From Melampsora larici-populina 98AG31 (lineage: Eukaryota > Basidiomycota > Pucciniomycetes > Pucciniales > Melampsoraceae), in NCBI RefSeq assembly GCF_000204055.1, contig NW_006768780.1, positions 470,286-534,285 on the forward strand: a stretch of 64,000 bases of DNA, written 5' to 3'. Positions 12,063 through 25,800 of this stretch are shown in pieces. Position 1 is the first letter of the stretch, and each line of letters begins with the position of its first letter. The position numbers and the translations under genes were made by a program. The notes beneath the pieces were generated by a model. The model had not been told where the DNA came from. It was given only the letters and a program-made list of their open reading frames with translations, and made no database searches.

Positions 12063-15000
12063 TTATTCTTCTCTAATAACTTTCAATTCAGTTAGTCCAC
12101 CCACAAACTTTCTAACTTCTAGACCATCATCATCATCATCATCATCATCATTCGATCTCTTATCTTTATCTTTTAATGAACTTTGTTTAGATTGAATACT
12201 TAAACCTTTTTCATTTGCTAGATGTAATAAACAAATAAAACAAAACGAAGTGGAAATCTCTTCCATCTTTTCTTTGGGATAAAGTTTTTGTAATCCACCA
12301 ATCACTTTTGTAAACGTTTTAGATTTTTCCGTGTTAGATGAATTTGGAGGTTCGGTTGGGTTTCTTTCACTTTCCGGTTGATCATCCTGTAAAATAACAA
12401 AATCAATTTGATTGAATCAAAAGTGAAAAAGAAACTTCAGATCACTAACTAATTTCTGGGCTTCTAATTCATTAGTCAACTCCTCCAACTCTCTCCATAT
12501 ATTCTCTTTCAACTTCTTAACATCCACCCGTTTAGCTTTCTTAGCATAACTAATAAACTCAGGTCTAACTCTTGTATTCAAGTTTTGAGTAGCAGCAATC
12601 AAATCTTCTTCTTCTACTTCTTTCACTTCTATTGTAGTTTCTATTGATGGTGTAGTAGGTAAGGCTCCAACTGGATTATCAAATTCTTCTTCAAAATCCG
12701 GCGTATCGTCTCCTTCATCTTGAAAGAATTGAGTGGCGAATGGTATGTCTTCATTCGTTCCTGGGTCAGTTCATTATTAAACGAAATCAAATCAGTAATG
12801 GTTTCTTATAGTTCAACTGGTCATTGAAGAATTTACCTTCTTCGGTTTGATCTGCTAGTGTACTTTGAGCTGCTGCTGCGGCTGCCGTTTGTGCCCAATA
12901 ATTTTCATCAATCTCAGTATTTGATGAATTTTGTTGGTTCGCTCCAGATTTGACTCTCATAGTAAACTATAACCAAGGAAATCATGATCAGATTCATTTT
13001 CGAAAAATAGTAAGAGATACACAGAGAAAGGAATTACCGTTGCTTTAGGTTTCATATCAAATCGTAAAAGTTGTGAAGCATTAAAATGCATATCATCCGG
13101 AAGACAATGTTGTTCCATCATCTGTTTACTTCCTGCAAGACTCTTACTACCACTGATTTTTTTGATAATCTTTTGATGCGATTTCGGTTTAGGTGGCTTA
13201 TATCCTGGTAGAGTTAATGGAACTGTACTTGTTTGAAAGATTGTTTTACGAGGAGTAGTCAGAGGTTGGGTGAAATCGAATGAAAATGCGGTTTTCTCTC
13301 GTTTTGTTCGGGTCATTGTTGATTGTCCTTCTTCATCACCTGAATACATCAATTCAATCATATGATTAACAAGATTCAGTGTTTCCAAAGGAATTTTAGC
13401 GCATAACAGAAGGCAAGGGCCACTTACGTGCTTTAGAGACTGTCCGTCTTAGTTTCCAGTGCTCAGGACCTGCCCACATCTTCTTGAGGCTCTTGTCAAA
13501 ATAATCAAACATACCACTACTTTCATTAGCCATAGTGCTTTGTCCTATCCGACTTGTCGATGTTGGATCATCTACCAATGCCATCAACATATCCCTTTCA
13601 TTAGGCATCTTATTCGCATTAAATGTTGACATCATCCCAACACCTCCTTCATCATCATCATCATCTCCAACCCCATCACCCATGGCGAAATCCATATCTG
13701 CGGAATTGGGATCATAACCCGAATCGAAAAAATCTCCACCTCCCCCACCTCCAGGCTGATCATTCGGTGGTGGTTCTTCAGCTGTCTCTGCAAGAGCCGC
13801 TAGATCTACAAAGCATTGGACCGAATCTGTTGCTGAAAACTTGAAATTGGCGAGACAGGGGCATATTGTACGCTCTTGAAATGAAGCAATCGATCCGAGA
13901 AAGGAGGCTGGATTGAATAAAAACGCCTCAGGATTTAAAACGATGATCAAGAAAACAGATTCAGGGGAAAAGTTTACATTTGAGTTTGGAGACATCAATC
14001 ATGGGCTGCTCGTCTTCTTCCTGGACTGCATCGTCTTTGTCATCGTCAGGAAGATCGGTCAACGATTTGCCGCTGGCATCGAAGACGATGGTCATGGTAC
14101 TATCGATCGCTAGATGACTCATACTATTAAAGCCGCGAGACAACTGGATATTAGACTCGGACTAGGCAGTATGGTTTCATTGATTCATTTACTTACAGAA
14201 TACCACCAGGGCCGCCCTCATCGAAATCTGCACAAGTCTTCTTGAACAATGGATCGACAGTGAATTCAAGTTCAAGATCTTTGACCTTGATCTTGTCATT
14301 AAAGTCGACTAAAGATGTCGAATTTGCATTTGCAGTTCGAGTTCGTGGCTTTTTGACCTTTGTCGCGGTATCTTCGCCCATCTCTTCATCGGTTGAATTG
14401 CCATCGATATTATTAGCCAGGTCTACAGAAGTTACATCAGGTTAGCATCTTTTAAGTCGCGATAGAGACTTTGAATACGAATAAATGCTTACTATTAGCT
14501 TCCTCGGCCAGACCCGAAAGAAGCTTTCCGGTCTCGGTGGCCACACTGTCTACCCGAGAAGTCCAGATCTTGACACAGCCATCTAGTGTACAAGAGGCCT
14601 TAGGAAGTGGAAAGAATAAGATGAGATGGATGCAAAGACTGGGACGCGAAAACAGGCAGAGATACACACTTTTTGAAAATTGATACCTCCTTGAGCTTCT
14701 GGATTGCGTAAAAGAGACATATCGTGAAAGTAGTCAATGAGGGCAAAAGACCATGTATTGTTGACGTTGATTTTCTAAAAGATGGCAGAAATATCACGGT
14801 ATGTGATGGTTCAAACGCGCCATGATTCGATAAGAGAGATATCAGATTGTGTCATGAAGTGATGAAATGTAACAAGCTGATTGAATTTACGTTGTCTGTG
14901 GCCATCTTCATCCATTCATCATAATTGTTATTCATCACTTCTGTACTGATTACCAGTCTGTTTTCACCACCGATACCTTGAAGTCCACCACTACCCCTGT

Positions 15001-15526
15001 TCGCGTTCCGAGCTTGGTTTTCTCTCACGCGCGCTAAAGCTCCAACCCGGGCACCACCGCCCGTAGGACCGTTTGACTCTACGCTTGGCGAAGCGCGATT
15101 AACAGAATTGTTAAGGGATTTTTGAGGTGTTGCCGCGTGGTCTAGATTATTATTGATAGAGACCGATCGATTAAGACCATTAACACTACGACGAGCTCCA
15201 AATTTTCCACTTAATCTCCTCTTGGCGTGTTCAGCAAGCGATTTCTTTTGAGCTGCTCGTGTAGGATCTTCTTCAAAATCGATATCTGATTCATCATCTG
15301 ATATACCAAAGTTAACACCTCGTTTTGTGATTTTTTTAGCTTTTTTATGTGCTCGAGGTGAATCTGAATCTGATGATCCTGAATGTGAAGCAGTTGAATT
15401 TGATGTTAGAGCGTTCTGTTTGATACTTGAGTTTGTTGTTGGATCTTGATCACTTGAATCAGATAATTCTTGAATTGAATGGGATTTTTTGGTAGCTCTT
15501 CCGGGTTTTGATCGCTTGGATGACAT
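12063..15526 (-). CDS. BRN1: condensin complex subunit 2 (Brn1/Barren/CAP-H kleisin)
   Basis: BRN1 is the kleisin that bridges the SMC2/SMC4 heads and recruits the HEAT subunits of condensin for mitotic chromosome compaction. The order of conserved blocks is typical. A disordered Ser-rich N-terminus (15526 on) leads to NNYDEWMKMATDN and INVNNTWSFALIDYFHDMS (SMC-binding helices). ASCTLDGCVKIWTSRVDSV and a CADFDEGG block follow. Then come an acidic insert with SGYDPNSADMDFAM, GPEHWKLRR, TKREKTAFSFDFTQ, LPDDMHFNASQLLRFDMK, VRPEFISYAKKAKRVDVKKL, and the C-terminal winged-helix part with CFICLLHLANEKGL. Clear exons are 15526-14891, 14774-14670, 14598-14493 and 14422-14197, then about six more to TAA at 12063. 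One junction (14197 to 14143) does not close in phase with a canonical site by eye. BRN1 is normally an essential single-copy gene. The start is the first Met of a long open exon. Confidence 0.93.
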
Positions 15527-16751
15527 GTTGTGACTCGTTTCGATCTCTGAATGGTATGCAGAATAAATTGAACGTGTTCTTTGAGCTAGATTTGATTGTC
15601 AGTGCTGTTGAAGTGTTCGTTTTGTTCGATTGAAAAGTTGATGATGGTAAAGTGAAAGTAAACTGAAGTGAAGACTTTAAAGTCAAAGTGTTGGTATGAC
15701 CGTGTTTGTATGCACTCACAGTGGTCAATGATTTTCATCTCAACTCACCCTCGCTCGAAGCATATTGCGCATACATCAACACCCTCGATACAGAGATTAA
15801 TAACCTCCACTGGTTCCAACTTCCACTGATCAAGACTCTTGCAATCTATCCCTCTGTACATATATGTAAGATAATTGCCAAAGTATGGCGTATAGAGCTA
15901 ATCGTGGAAACAAGGATTGTAGTATTACGAGGGTTTTGTGAGTTAGACGATACCACACCGACAACTCAATGCAAACCTGTGGAGAATAAAAGCTCCATTT
16001 CTTTACCTCCTCCAGCCTTGACCCAATGCACATATATGTAGTGCAAGGACTGAATAAAGGGAAGATCAAGTCACAGGTCATTTTGGCATAGATTGATTTG
16101 AACTCGTCAAGGGAGCCAATATCGGAATTGAAATGGAATTACACATTGCCCAGTCAGGATAACACGCGTTTTCTGGTAACGCACTTCTCTAGAGATGTCT
16201 ATCTGATATTCTTCAGTCCCATATTTGTCAAAGAGAGTGGCGCGCTCACAAGGGGTCACATGTGTCGAGGGTACAATCAGGCAAAATTTTATCGGCGCGT
16301 CATGAAAGAGGTCACGCTGGCTGCAGAGGGATCCGGGTGCTAGCTGGCACGCCAACCTTGGAGAACTGCGTATTTTCCGGATGACATTAGCAGATCAGAA
16401 GATGTATCAAAAAATTAGTCGAAAGGCACTGGTTTACTTCATTAGAGATAGAACTTGGCTGATTATAGTTGGTATGAAAAAGGACAAGGACATCCAAGTG
16501 GCCTTGTTTTAATTCTTTCAACTCTTTGAACTGAACTAAATTGGTAAATTTAAGAACTCTTGTACTACAAAAAAATAAATAGATAAAGATAATCAAGAGA
16601 CAAGTGAGCCAAAGAAACAAAAGTGATTACAAGAATGATTAAGGAGTAAAACTACTAAGATGAGATTCAAAAGGGAGAGGAGTGACAGCACAACAAGTGT
16701 GTTTATTTACAATTCCTACAAAGAGATAGAAAAGAAGAGAAAAGAGAGCCT
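15527..16751. other. intergenic between BRN1 and orphan gene copy A
   Basis: Overlapping open stretches on both strands at 15706-16355 show no family and no splice logic, so they were not called. The region likely holds the BRN1 promoter. Confidence 0.4.
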
Positions 16752-17805
16752 TCAAAGCCAACTAGGATCGATCGGTCCAAAATCATCCTCATCGTCAACC
16801 ACAAGTGTCTTAGCGTGCCGTGCGATGCGTTGTCTGAATGCATTCACGAGGTAAGATCGTCGGTTTCGATTGGGTCGATCAAGGTAATCGTCCGGGTGAG
16901 TGTAGCGTGGCTGAAGGTTTCGAGACTCTGCTTGATCGTTGAGACTTCGTAGGTAAGAATCAGAAGGTGGACAAGACCTTCTGATGAAAATTGGAGATGG
17001 CGACTTGAATGGTCGCAAAAGGGTGGAGTTAGACAAATTACAGCCGATGGGGAGTTTGTGATCGTGCTGAATTGTTCGGTCAGATGGCTCAGCTAATCTC
17101 GATGCACGGTAACTGGTGGATGTGCGGATTGCTTGGAGTGAGCGAGAATATCTGAGGAGCGTCTATTGAATTTTATGAAAGAAGAGCAATTAGTTATGGT
17201 TTGCTCTCTTTGAAAAAGGAGGACGGACAGGAAAGTGTGAATCATTTACCTGAATGCGCGCAATGGTGAATAGGCGATAATAGCAAGCCCTTGCATACTG
17301 CTGAGCAGCCGAAAAGCAAGCTTGAGGGAAGCGGATGTTGGAGGGCGCAAAGAAGCGGAAGTGATTGAGGACCAAGTAAACGGCCGGTTGGAGAATGGAA
17401 AAAAGGCGTCTGGCGAGTGGGTCGGTTGATGATAGGAGTTGAGAGAGCCAGAGCGGCTGAAGGAAATTAAATACGAAAATATTAATAAGGATTCATGAGA
17501 GGTAAACAAAACAAGTGAAAGAGACCAACATTGAGAGGGAAATTGAGTTGAGTGGATGACGGGTTGAAAATTTGATGGAGGGTGACATCAAATTTCTTCA
17601 TTGCTGAGACCGGCAATTTCGACTTGAGAAATCTCGATTGACGGTAGGCAATGTTGAGATCTGGGAAGAGGAGTTGTTTGATGGTTTTCGGTGAGGTGGC
17701 GGCAATGGTGATGTTGATGAAGATTTGAGATGCCAATGAGATGAGGTGAATGAAGAAGTATGGCTGAGATGGTGAAGTGGCAGCAGTGGAGGTAGAGAAG
17801 AACAT
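16752..17805 (-). CDS. orphan gene copy A, 297 residues, three exons
   Basis: Exons 17805-17530, 17456-17250 and 17162-16752 join in phase 0 with GT-AG introns of 73 and 87 nt. The N-terminal third is hydrophobic (QPYFFIHLISLASQIF). The middle has an LQPAVYLVLNHFRFF segment and an aromatic QQYARACYYRLFTIARIQ stretch. The C-terminal exon is basic and ends acidic (VVDDEDDFGPIDPSWL). No signal-peptide cleavage pattern is obvious. A close paralogue in opposite orientation lies at 37496-38568 with the same intron positions, and similarity continues more than 300 bp into the upstream region. I do not recognise the family. This copy is open throughout, so it is the better candidate for a working gene. 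Confidence 0.75.
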
Positions 17806-19026
17806 GATGAAGTGAGATGATGATTTTGAAGAAATTGTTAATCAAATTGTTTTTTGTCTTTATAAGATAAAATGATTGGAAAGCTGAGGGTGATTGCTCA
17901 GACTTGATCAAAGGAAAGGGTACTTTATATTTCCTGGTGATATACCAGCCATTGTCCATAAACATTTCTGGTGAGGTGGGCTGAGCATTATTTGCATGAT
18001 AGAACTCTCACAGGCACGTAGGAATCCGATTGAAAGGTATTGTAAGTCAACATTCAGGGCAGCCAGACATCATTTTGATCTCCAGGTAGCCAGATGATCC
18101 ACGTCTACTCTCATCTTGTTCGTGTTGCATTACAAACATGATACGATAGGCTCATGCCTCTTGACTCGACTGCCAAGGCATGGGATAGAGCTGACACTAA
18201 TGCTCGAATGATGGTGGAAACATGAGTGAATTGCTCAGCATTCGAGAATTATACCGATCAAACTCTATCAGCTCCCCCACCGACGAAATAGCTAGTCAAA
18301 TTGTACCTGACTTATATCATTTAGACCAGAAATCGCACATTCCATTCAACATTTTGCATTTGATATCATGTTGGAGTGGCTAATGCGAAAGAAGTCTTCT
18401 CGAAGAATTTGCCAAAAACCTGGAGCTTGCTCGCAGCCTTCGGACATTTGCGACCGTTTTCCCACTCAGAAAACACATTTACTCTCTACACCCTTGAGTC
18501 AGATGTGGCCGTGATGTATAGCAGGCAAGCAAAACTTGATGCGATTTCTTCCCTCAGTCGACTTGTATTCTTCCCCGGGCCATTATCCCATACCGTAAGA
18601 TATGTTGAACAACGAAAGAAGAGCGCCAAGATTGCACAGGAGAGTCGAGACATGTTACCGGGGATGGGCAAGATCCTTGATCAAAACTTGACTGAGAAAA
18701 CATATCCTGATTTCTCTCATTAGAATGCTCAAGACATCATGATTCAAATCAAGCATCTCTTCTCTTTCTACAAACTATATGACCAATCTATTACACTATC
18801 AAAAACAGTCCTATAATTCTTTTTGACCTCTTAAAGTGTTGTATAAAGCGTGATAAACTTCAAAAGAACTTGATTCGAACCCAATGAATGTGAAACCAAA
18901 TCAAACTACCATGATTTGTATGTAATGCATTTTTTTCACCCAACTTCTTTCTCTACATGTCCTGGAATGAAGTTCAATATAATTTCAAACTTTTCTACTA
19001 AATCAAAACAAAATTCCCAAATCCCT
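17806..19026. other. 5' flank of copy A and 3' flank of CLF1
   Basis: The stretch 17806-18150 is similar in reverse complement to 37125-37495 upstream of copy B. It includes the shared word AAATGTTTATGGAC (at 17961 and 37328) and GGCTGCCCTGAAT. The rest holds no recognised feature. Confidence 0.55.
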
Positions 19027-22000
19027 TCAAGGATCAGATACAGGTGAATCAGCAGTAATGGTAATAGTAGGCATCATCTTCTGTTGTTCAGTTTCTTTAA
19101 CTTGTTGTAATTCAAGTTGTTTAGCTTTCCAAGCATGTGCCATTTCCACCAATTTAAATGTACCTGGGTTTCTTTCCTTCTCATCATCTGGAAATACTAA
19201 ATCCCAATCTATACAAACCAAAAAACAATCAATCATCAATCATAGATCATGTTTTGTTGAAGGAAGAGAATACAAGTTTGAAACTTACATTCTTCTTTAT
19301 CACCTGTTCCTTCTACTTTACGCCATTTTCTCATAGGTCTTGGAATCATGGCTTCCACTTTAGCCATCGATCCAGGATCCCCAATTTCAAGTTCAAGTAA
19401 TTTCCAATGATCCAATATAATCGAACGCTATCAAAACCAAATCAAAAAAAAACCAATTCCCCAGAAAAGAAACGAAAAACGTCATCAAAAAAAGTGTGTC
19501 CGGAAGAAAAAAAGATCACAGATTTTGGTAAAGAAAACTGATCGAACCTGTTCTTTAAGATTATCCTTTACAGGTCCTTCGATTTCATTCTTCCATCGTT
19601 TTCTAATATCTTCATATCCTCTCTTCAAAACTTCTCTAGCTAATCTAATGCCTTCAAGTCTTGCTTCTTCTGCTGCTTTTTCATCTTTTTCAACTGGAAC
19701 TTTTTCACCTTCATCTTCTTCTTCTTCATCTTCATCAAGACCAAGGTATCGATCCGAAATCGCTTTAGCCGTTGAAATCTCAAACTAAAAAAATCATCAT
19801 CATTCTAATCAGATTCTCAAACCAAAAAATCATGTGAGAAGGGAAAACGATTTACTTTAGCCCAAGAAGTCCATACTTTAACATGTCCACTAGCTAAAGC
19901 CAATCTTTCAAATAGTTTTCTAGCTCGATCCCATTCTTCTTCTTCTTCTTCAAAATCAATATAAGCTTTCCAAACACATTCAGGATCATACAAATCGTTT
20001 TGTGAAATCGCCATTTCATAAATCGCTCTTGCTCGATCGACTTCCATTAACCCTCTTTCTAATCCTGCAAATTGAATCCAAGCTGATGGATAAGTTGGAT
20101 CAAACTGATACGAAAAAAAATCGATTAGTTATGAACTTTAATCCAAGGAATATCAAAGTATATAGGAGAAGATAAGGATTTACTTCTAGGAACTTTTCGT
20201 ATAGTTTTCTACACCTATCAAACTCTCTAAGTTGTAATTCCATATCCAAATAAACCTGTGTAGATAAACGAATCAAAGTCACGTTTGTCAATCCAAGACC
20301 ATCGAAACCTGAAAAGCAGAATTAAGAGACTAATCAAACCTTGAAAGATTTAGGTTTAGGTGCCAAACCGATAGCAGTTCCCATGATCTTCCTCGCTTTA
20401 TCCAAGTTCAACTGACGTAACTCGAAATGAGCATACCTGAACAGAAACCCAAAAGAAAGAAGATGAGATTGATTAACGAATCATCAATTTTTCAAACTTG
20501 ATCAAGATCGAAATCGTAAACTTACATATCCCAAACTTTTGCAAAGGTGAACCGTTTATGAGGAATTAACTTTAAACAAGCTTCATACACTTGCCTAACA
20601 CGTTCAGCATCCTAAATAATCATCAAGGTTAGACAGATCAGAAGCCTAATAAGTAAAACAATCAAGTAGTTCATAATCATTGCAAAGAAAACTTTACCTT
20701 GGTTTCTGTTTCTTCAAAAGTAGCATATCCTAACCAAAGAAAAATATACCGTCTCCAATACCTACAACATTCATCAAACCCAATCCCCCCAATCAGCTTT
20801 CCAAAATCGATATCAAACCATACCTTTTTCTTCTTCTTTCACTTTCAAATTCTACTTCAAACACACCTACTTACCTTTTATCATCACTAGGAGGCACTTG
20901 AGCAATTGCTCGTTCATAAACTTCACGTATCCTTGTAATCGCTTGTTGTGGATCATCATGATCACAAGACTTGAGTGCGTTTTCTTCTAATCTTGCATAC
21001 TCGAACCATACATCATAATTAAGTTGTCCTCCATTTGCTAATTCTTCTTCCTATTCAATCACATAAAGTATTATCGAAAGTTTCGCGTCAGGTTTTTTGA
21101 ACTTTTAAATCGAATGGTATTGGGATTTGTTTGACTCAACATATTGGATTCTTCGTTTTCCTAAAACTGTGGCTTCTATTCCTGCTCGATCACCAAATTG
21201 TTTTTCAAAATTAGTATAAGAAGCATACAACCCAACCGATTTAGACCTCGGTAATCGATCTAAAGCATACTAAAGATTCATAAAGTTCGTATTTTGGTTC
21301 AGTTCAAACTTATACTAGAATCGTTGATCAAGTTATATAGATTTAGTAGTTGGAAATACCTTGTAGATCATTCTGGCTCGATCGTATTCTTTATGTCGAC
21401 TTTCCATCTTAGCAAATGATGTATAAATACTTTGAGCTCTTTCTAAATCATCTTCTTCTTCACCAAAATATTCAAATGCCATTTGAAAGATTTCTCGGGA
21501 TCGTTCTGACGAAAATTTATATCAAGAATTCAGGAAAACCAACGATTTCAAAAACAAAAACAAAAAATGAGTGATCAAATCATCTGAACGTTCTGTTTTT
21601 TTCTCTTGGGGGGTGGGGGAACGTTTGATCAACTTACCAATCTTTTGTCTTTCTTCTTCAAACTTGGCCCATTTGATCCAATTCTTAGGATCAGGATGAC
21701 AAGCAATCATTCGTTCATAAAGTGTACTAGCTCGATCTAATTCTTGATACCTAACTTCCATCTTGATATACGCACTCCAAGCTTTCTCATCGGGTTCCCA
21801 TGACATCCATCTTTCAAAAACTTGACGAGCCCCTGAAATATTTCCAAGTAACTCTTCTAAATAAACATATTTATACCATATCTGATTGATGCGTGGTAAT
21901 AAGGTCACAGCTCTATCGAATAAGTTCCTGGCATGTTGTATGTTTCGTGCTTTTAATTCCTATAAATGTTTGTTTTTTAATGGGAGTTTTGAATTAGTAA

Positions 22001-22770
22001 AGATGTAGATTTGAAAACGTCTTTAGGTGTTCATCTGGGCTTACCATTTCACAATAACTTAACCAAAGTTTTTCAGAAGTAGGTGCTACATCTAATGCTC
22101 TTTCAAATACACTACGAGCTCTAGCAAATTCACTTTGTGATGCTTCCCAAGTTCCATACTTTGTCCAAGCTCTTAACTAAAAAGAATTCAAAACCAAACC
22201 GAAAAAAAACATCTTTGAGCTTAAGGATAGATGAGTTTCGAGATTTTAAAAAATCTTACATCTTGACGAGTTCTTCTAATCACTTCTTCAAACTCTTTAC
22301 GTTTTCTACCTCTATATTCATGAAGTTCTTCAAAATCTTCAACTTTTTGACGCGGTGCTGCTACTCCAGTCTCTTGTCTTTCTTGAGCCTAAACCATGAA
22401 CCAAAGTCGAGAAATAAGTAGATGATGATGAGTGTAAGGTGATGAGAGATAAACTAACTTCGCGTAAGAGTTGTTCTGCAGTGATTTGAACTGGAGCTGG
22501 TGCTCTGTTCTTGACCTCTGTTGGAATTGGAACGAGTTCATGAGTGATTGGTTTGAGGTTTAAGAATGATGATGGATTGAGTTTACTGACTTGGAGCTCT
22601 GGCGTCTGCCATGATGGTGATTGGTTAAAGTGATAGTCTTGAGATGGTTTGTTTGAAGTTGAAGTTGAAGATGCTGATGAGGTGAATTGAGCTGGTGGGT
22701 TGTTGACTGTTGAGCTCGATCGAGACTCGAATGGATGGATGGATTTGGTGTGGTGTCTATGTAAACCCAT
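19027..22770 (-). CDS. CLF1: pre-mRNA-splicing factor Clf1 (Syf3/Crooked neck), HAT-repeat protein
   Basis: CLF1 is a scaffold of the Prp19-associated complex and acts in spliceosome assembly and activation. The coding region is split by about a dozen short introns and encodes roughly 750 residues. Its signature is a run of half-a-TPR (HAT) repeats: [20 protein letters not shown], a following repeat with [13 protein letters not shown] and [61 protein letters not shown], and others. The N-terminal [16 protein letters not shown] and RRTRQD blocks are typical of Clf1. The C-terminal part has [18 protein letters not shown] before a Thr-rich end. The likely start is the ATG at 22770; an in-frame upstream start is only GTG. 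Divergent ECM16 begins 96 bp away. Confidence 0.95.
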
Positions 22771-22866
22771 AGTATACAGCTTGAAACCCCATGAGTGACC
22801 CACACTCCAAGTTTTTTTTTGGATTTCTCATTCCATGCTCAACCTCTTTCATACTTTCCTTCCAAG
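22771..22866. promoter_or_regulatory. compact bidirectional promoter of CLF1 and ECM16
   Basis: Only 96 bp separate the two divergent start codons, so both 5' leaders and at least part of the core promoters must fit in or overlap here. The stretch is pyrimidine-rich on the plus strand. No TATA box was seen. Confidence 0.7.
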
Positions 22867-25800
22867 ATGGGTTTCTCAAGACCACGTTATAATGAAAAAG
22901 CAAGATCACATAGATCAAATCAACAACCTCAAACTGAACTTGATTCAAATCAAAATGATAACACAACCGATCCAACCACTAACAATCCAGGAACTGAAAA
23001 AATGTCAAAAAAGAAACAAAAACGATTTGAAAGTTATTTAGCTAAGAAATTAAAAAAAGATCAACATAATCAACTTTTAAAAGTAAGTGTTTCTTTCTTT
23101 GAAGAATTAAAAACGATTCTCAAAACTTACTATGTTACTTTTTTTTAATAATTTTTTTTGATAGGACATAGAGTTAGTTGTCTATTGCATTCGATTCATA
23201 CACTTTGATTTTTTCCTAATCTTTTGGTTTTGTTTGATACGACCAGAGCATCACAATCAACGGTTTTAGATCCATCAGCATTAGTTTCAACAGCTAATTT
23301 AAATTCAGCATCAGTTGCAAGAACCCAAAGAGAAATTAAAGAAGTAGAAGCCAAGATTGAATCCAGAAAAAGAGAAAGAGCTCAATTGATTATATCCAAT
23401 AAGAAACGAAAACATCAAACTTTTCATAGTGATGATGAAGATCAAGAAGAAGAAGATGAGGAGGAGGAAAAACATCAAGTTAAAAAGACTTATAATCAGA
23501 AACCTTGCAAGGTATCAGCGGATCAGATCATACCTAACTCTTTTTCAGGAGCTCTTACCATCGAATCCAATCAAGTCAGCAAAAACTCTGGATCTCATAC
23601 CTCTGATCCTTCTCGCGCATCAGCTTTACCCGTCAAACCAACCCTCGGAAGTGCACTTGCACCTAATGCAGTTACCCGTGTTGTCTCGAAACGTAAACCT
23701 AAGACTGCCGGATGGAAGAAATCCAAAAAAGCTATGAATGACAATGTGATTGAATCAGATGAAGATTCTTTCAATAGTTCTGATTCAGCTTACGATAGCT
23801 CAAGTGATGACGAAGAAACGAAATCAAAATCGTCAGATGAGCAAGATCCTCAAGACGACGAAGAAGAGGAATGGACAGGTTGTCAATTTGGAGTAAATGA
23901 TGAAGATGAAGAGTCATTGGATGAAGAAATGAAAGAGTCTGACTTAAATGAAGGTAGGTCGGAACGAGTCAAAGGTAGTTTTCGAGATTGGGCAAATGCA
24001 CAATTACTCCAAGTCGATGATCATCAATCCGAGGAACCCACGCTAAATCAAGACGACGAGCCTCCGCCTACTCTCATATCTACACAACCCAACCCTCGAC
24101 CTAAACACTCCGATACTAAATGTGGACCACTAGGTGCTCCACTCGATCTCCCTGAAACCGATCTTTTCCTTCACCAAAAGACCATCAACGTACCACTCAC
24201 AAGATCAGAAGAAATCAAAGCATCCAGATCTCTACTTCCCATCTTTGCAGAAGAACATACGGTGATGGATGCGATCAGACGACATCCGGTAGTAGTGATT
24301 TGTGGAGAAACAGGTAGTGGAAAAACGACTCAATTACCACAATTTCTTTATGAAGCAGGATGGGGTAAGGAAGATGGCGATAATCCTGGGATGATAGGGA
24401 TTACCCAACCTCGTAGGGTTGCAGCTGTTAGTATGGCTAGCAGAGTTGAAAATGAAATGGGATTAAAAGGAAAAGGTGTGGTAGCTTTTCAAATTCGATA
24501 TGAGGCTACTACTGAAAAACAAACTAGATTGAAGTTTATGACGGATGGTGTATTACTTAGAGAACTAGCTGCTGATTTTCTTTTAACTAAATATAGTGTG
24601 ATTATTGTGGATGAAGCTCATGAAAGGAGTGTGAATACTGATGTCCTCATTGGGGTTTTGAGTCGAATCGTTCGACTACGTCTGAAAATGTGGCGTGAAC
24701 AATTGAACAAACCGAAGGAAAATACTCAAACTAATCAAGTGACTCCTTTACGATTGATCATCATGTCGGCCACTTTAAGAGTGACCGATTTCACCCTCAA
24801 CACTACACTTTTTTCAGAACCTCCACCTGTAATCACGATTGCAGCAAGACAATTTCCCGTCTCTGTACATTTCAATCGGAAAACTAATGGAGATTATATA
24901 ACAGAAGCGTATAAGAAAGCAAGTAAAGTTCATACTAGATTACCACCTGGTGGGATTTTAATTTTCTTAACTGGTCAATTAGAAATCATGAACCTTTGTA
25001 AAAAGCTTTCAACAAAGTATGGAAAAAAAGCCATTGAAGAAAGAAAAAAACGTCAATCTAAATCGTTTATTAAATTGGAATCTCGTAGACCTTATACGAA
25101 AGGCAATGATGAAACAATCATCAAGGAATCTGAGTTGAATACGGATACGGTCGAAGTTGAAGATATTCAACTTGGGAAAGATACTCATGATTTGGCTGCG
25201 GATGTGGATGAAGGTCATGAAGCAGAAGACGATCCAGAGGCACTTGATACTGAGGATGAAGACGATATGGACGAGAATGGTCTTGATTTGATGGAAGATA
25301 GTGATGGTACGGTTTTCTATCTTGGTTTTCATTTTATGTATTCTCTCAGCAAACTTACCAACACTTTGCCAAATGAAAACAGTACCGATGTATATCTTAC
25401 CTCTCTATTCACTTCTTCCTACTGAAGAACAAATGAAGGTTTTTGAAGATCCACCAGAAGATTCCCGATTAGTTGTGATAGCCACCAATGTAGCTGAAAC
25501 CTCATTAACGATCCCAAATATTAGATATGTAATCGATAGTGGAAGAGCCAAAGAACGACATTATGATTTGAGTAGTGGAATTCAATCTTTTGAAATCGAT
25601 TGGATTTCCAAAGCATCAGCATCACAAAGATCAGGTCGAGCAGGTAGAACAGGACCAGGACATTGTTATCGACTTTATTCTTCGGCAGTATTCGAAAATT
25701 ATTTTCAAGATTATTCTAAACCGGAGATTCAAAGAATGCCAATCGATGGAATCGTTTTACAAATGAAATCGATGAATATTGATACAGTGACGAATTTTCC

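Noticed and set aside
15706..16355. Several overlapping open frames on both strands 3' of copy A
   Set aside because: Frames overlap on both strands with no conserved block or intron logic.
18376..18723. 115-codon plus-strand open frame between copy A and CLF1
   Set aside because: It begins at GTG, has no splice context, and matches no family; the composition is not convincingly coding.
22771..22803. Upstream in-frame start for CLF1
   Set aside because: The upstream codon is GTG and would shorten the spacer to ECM16 further; ATG at 22770 is the better start.
25009..25332. 107-codon minus-strand open frame
   Set aside because: It is antisense to the ECM16 helicase exon with no independent support.
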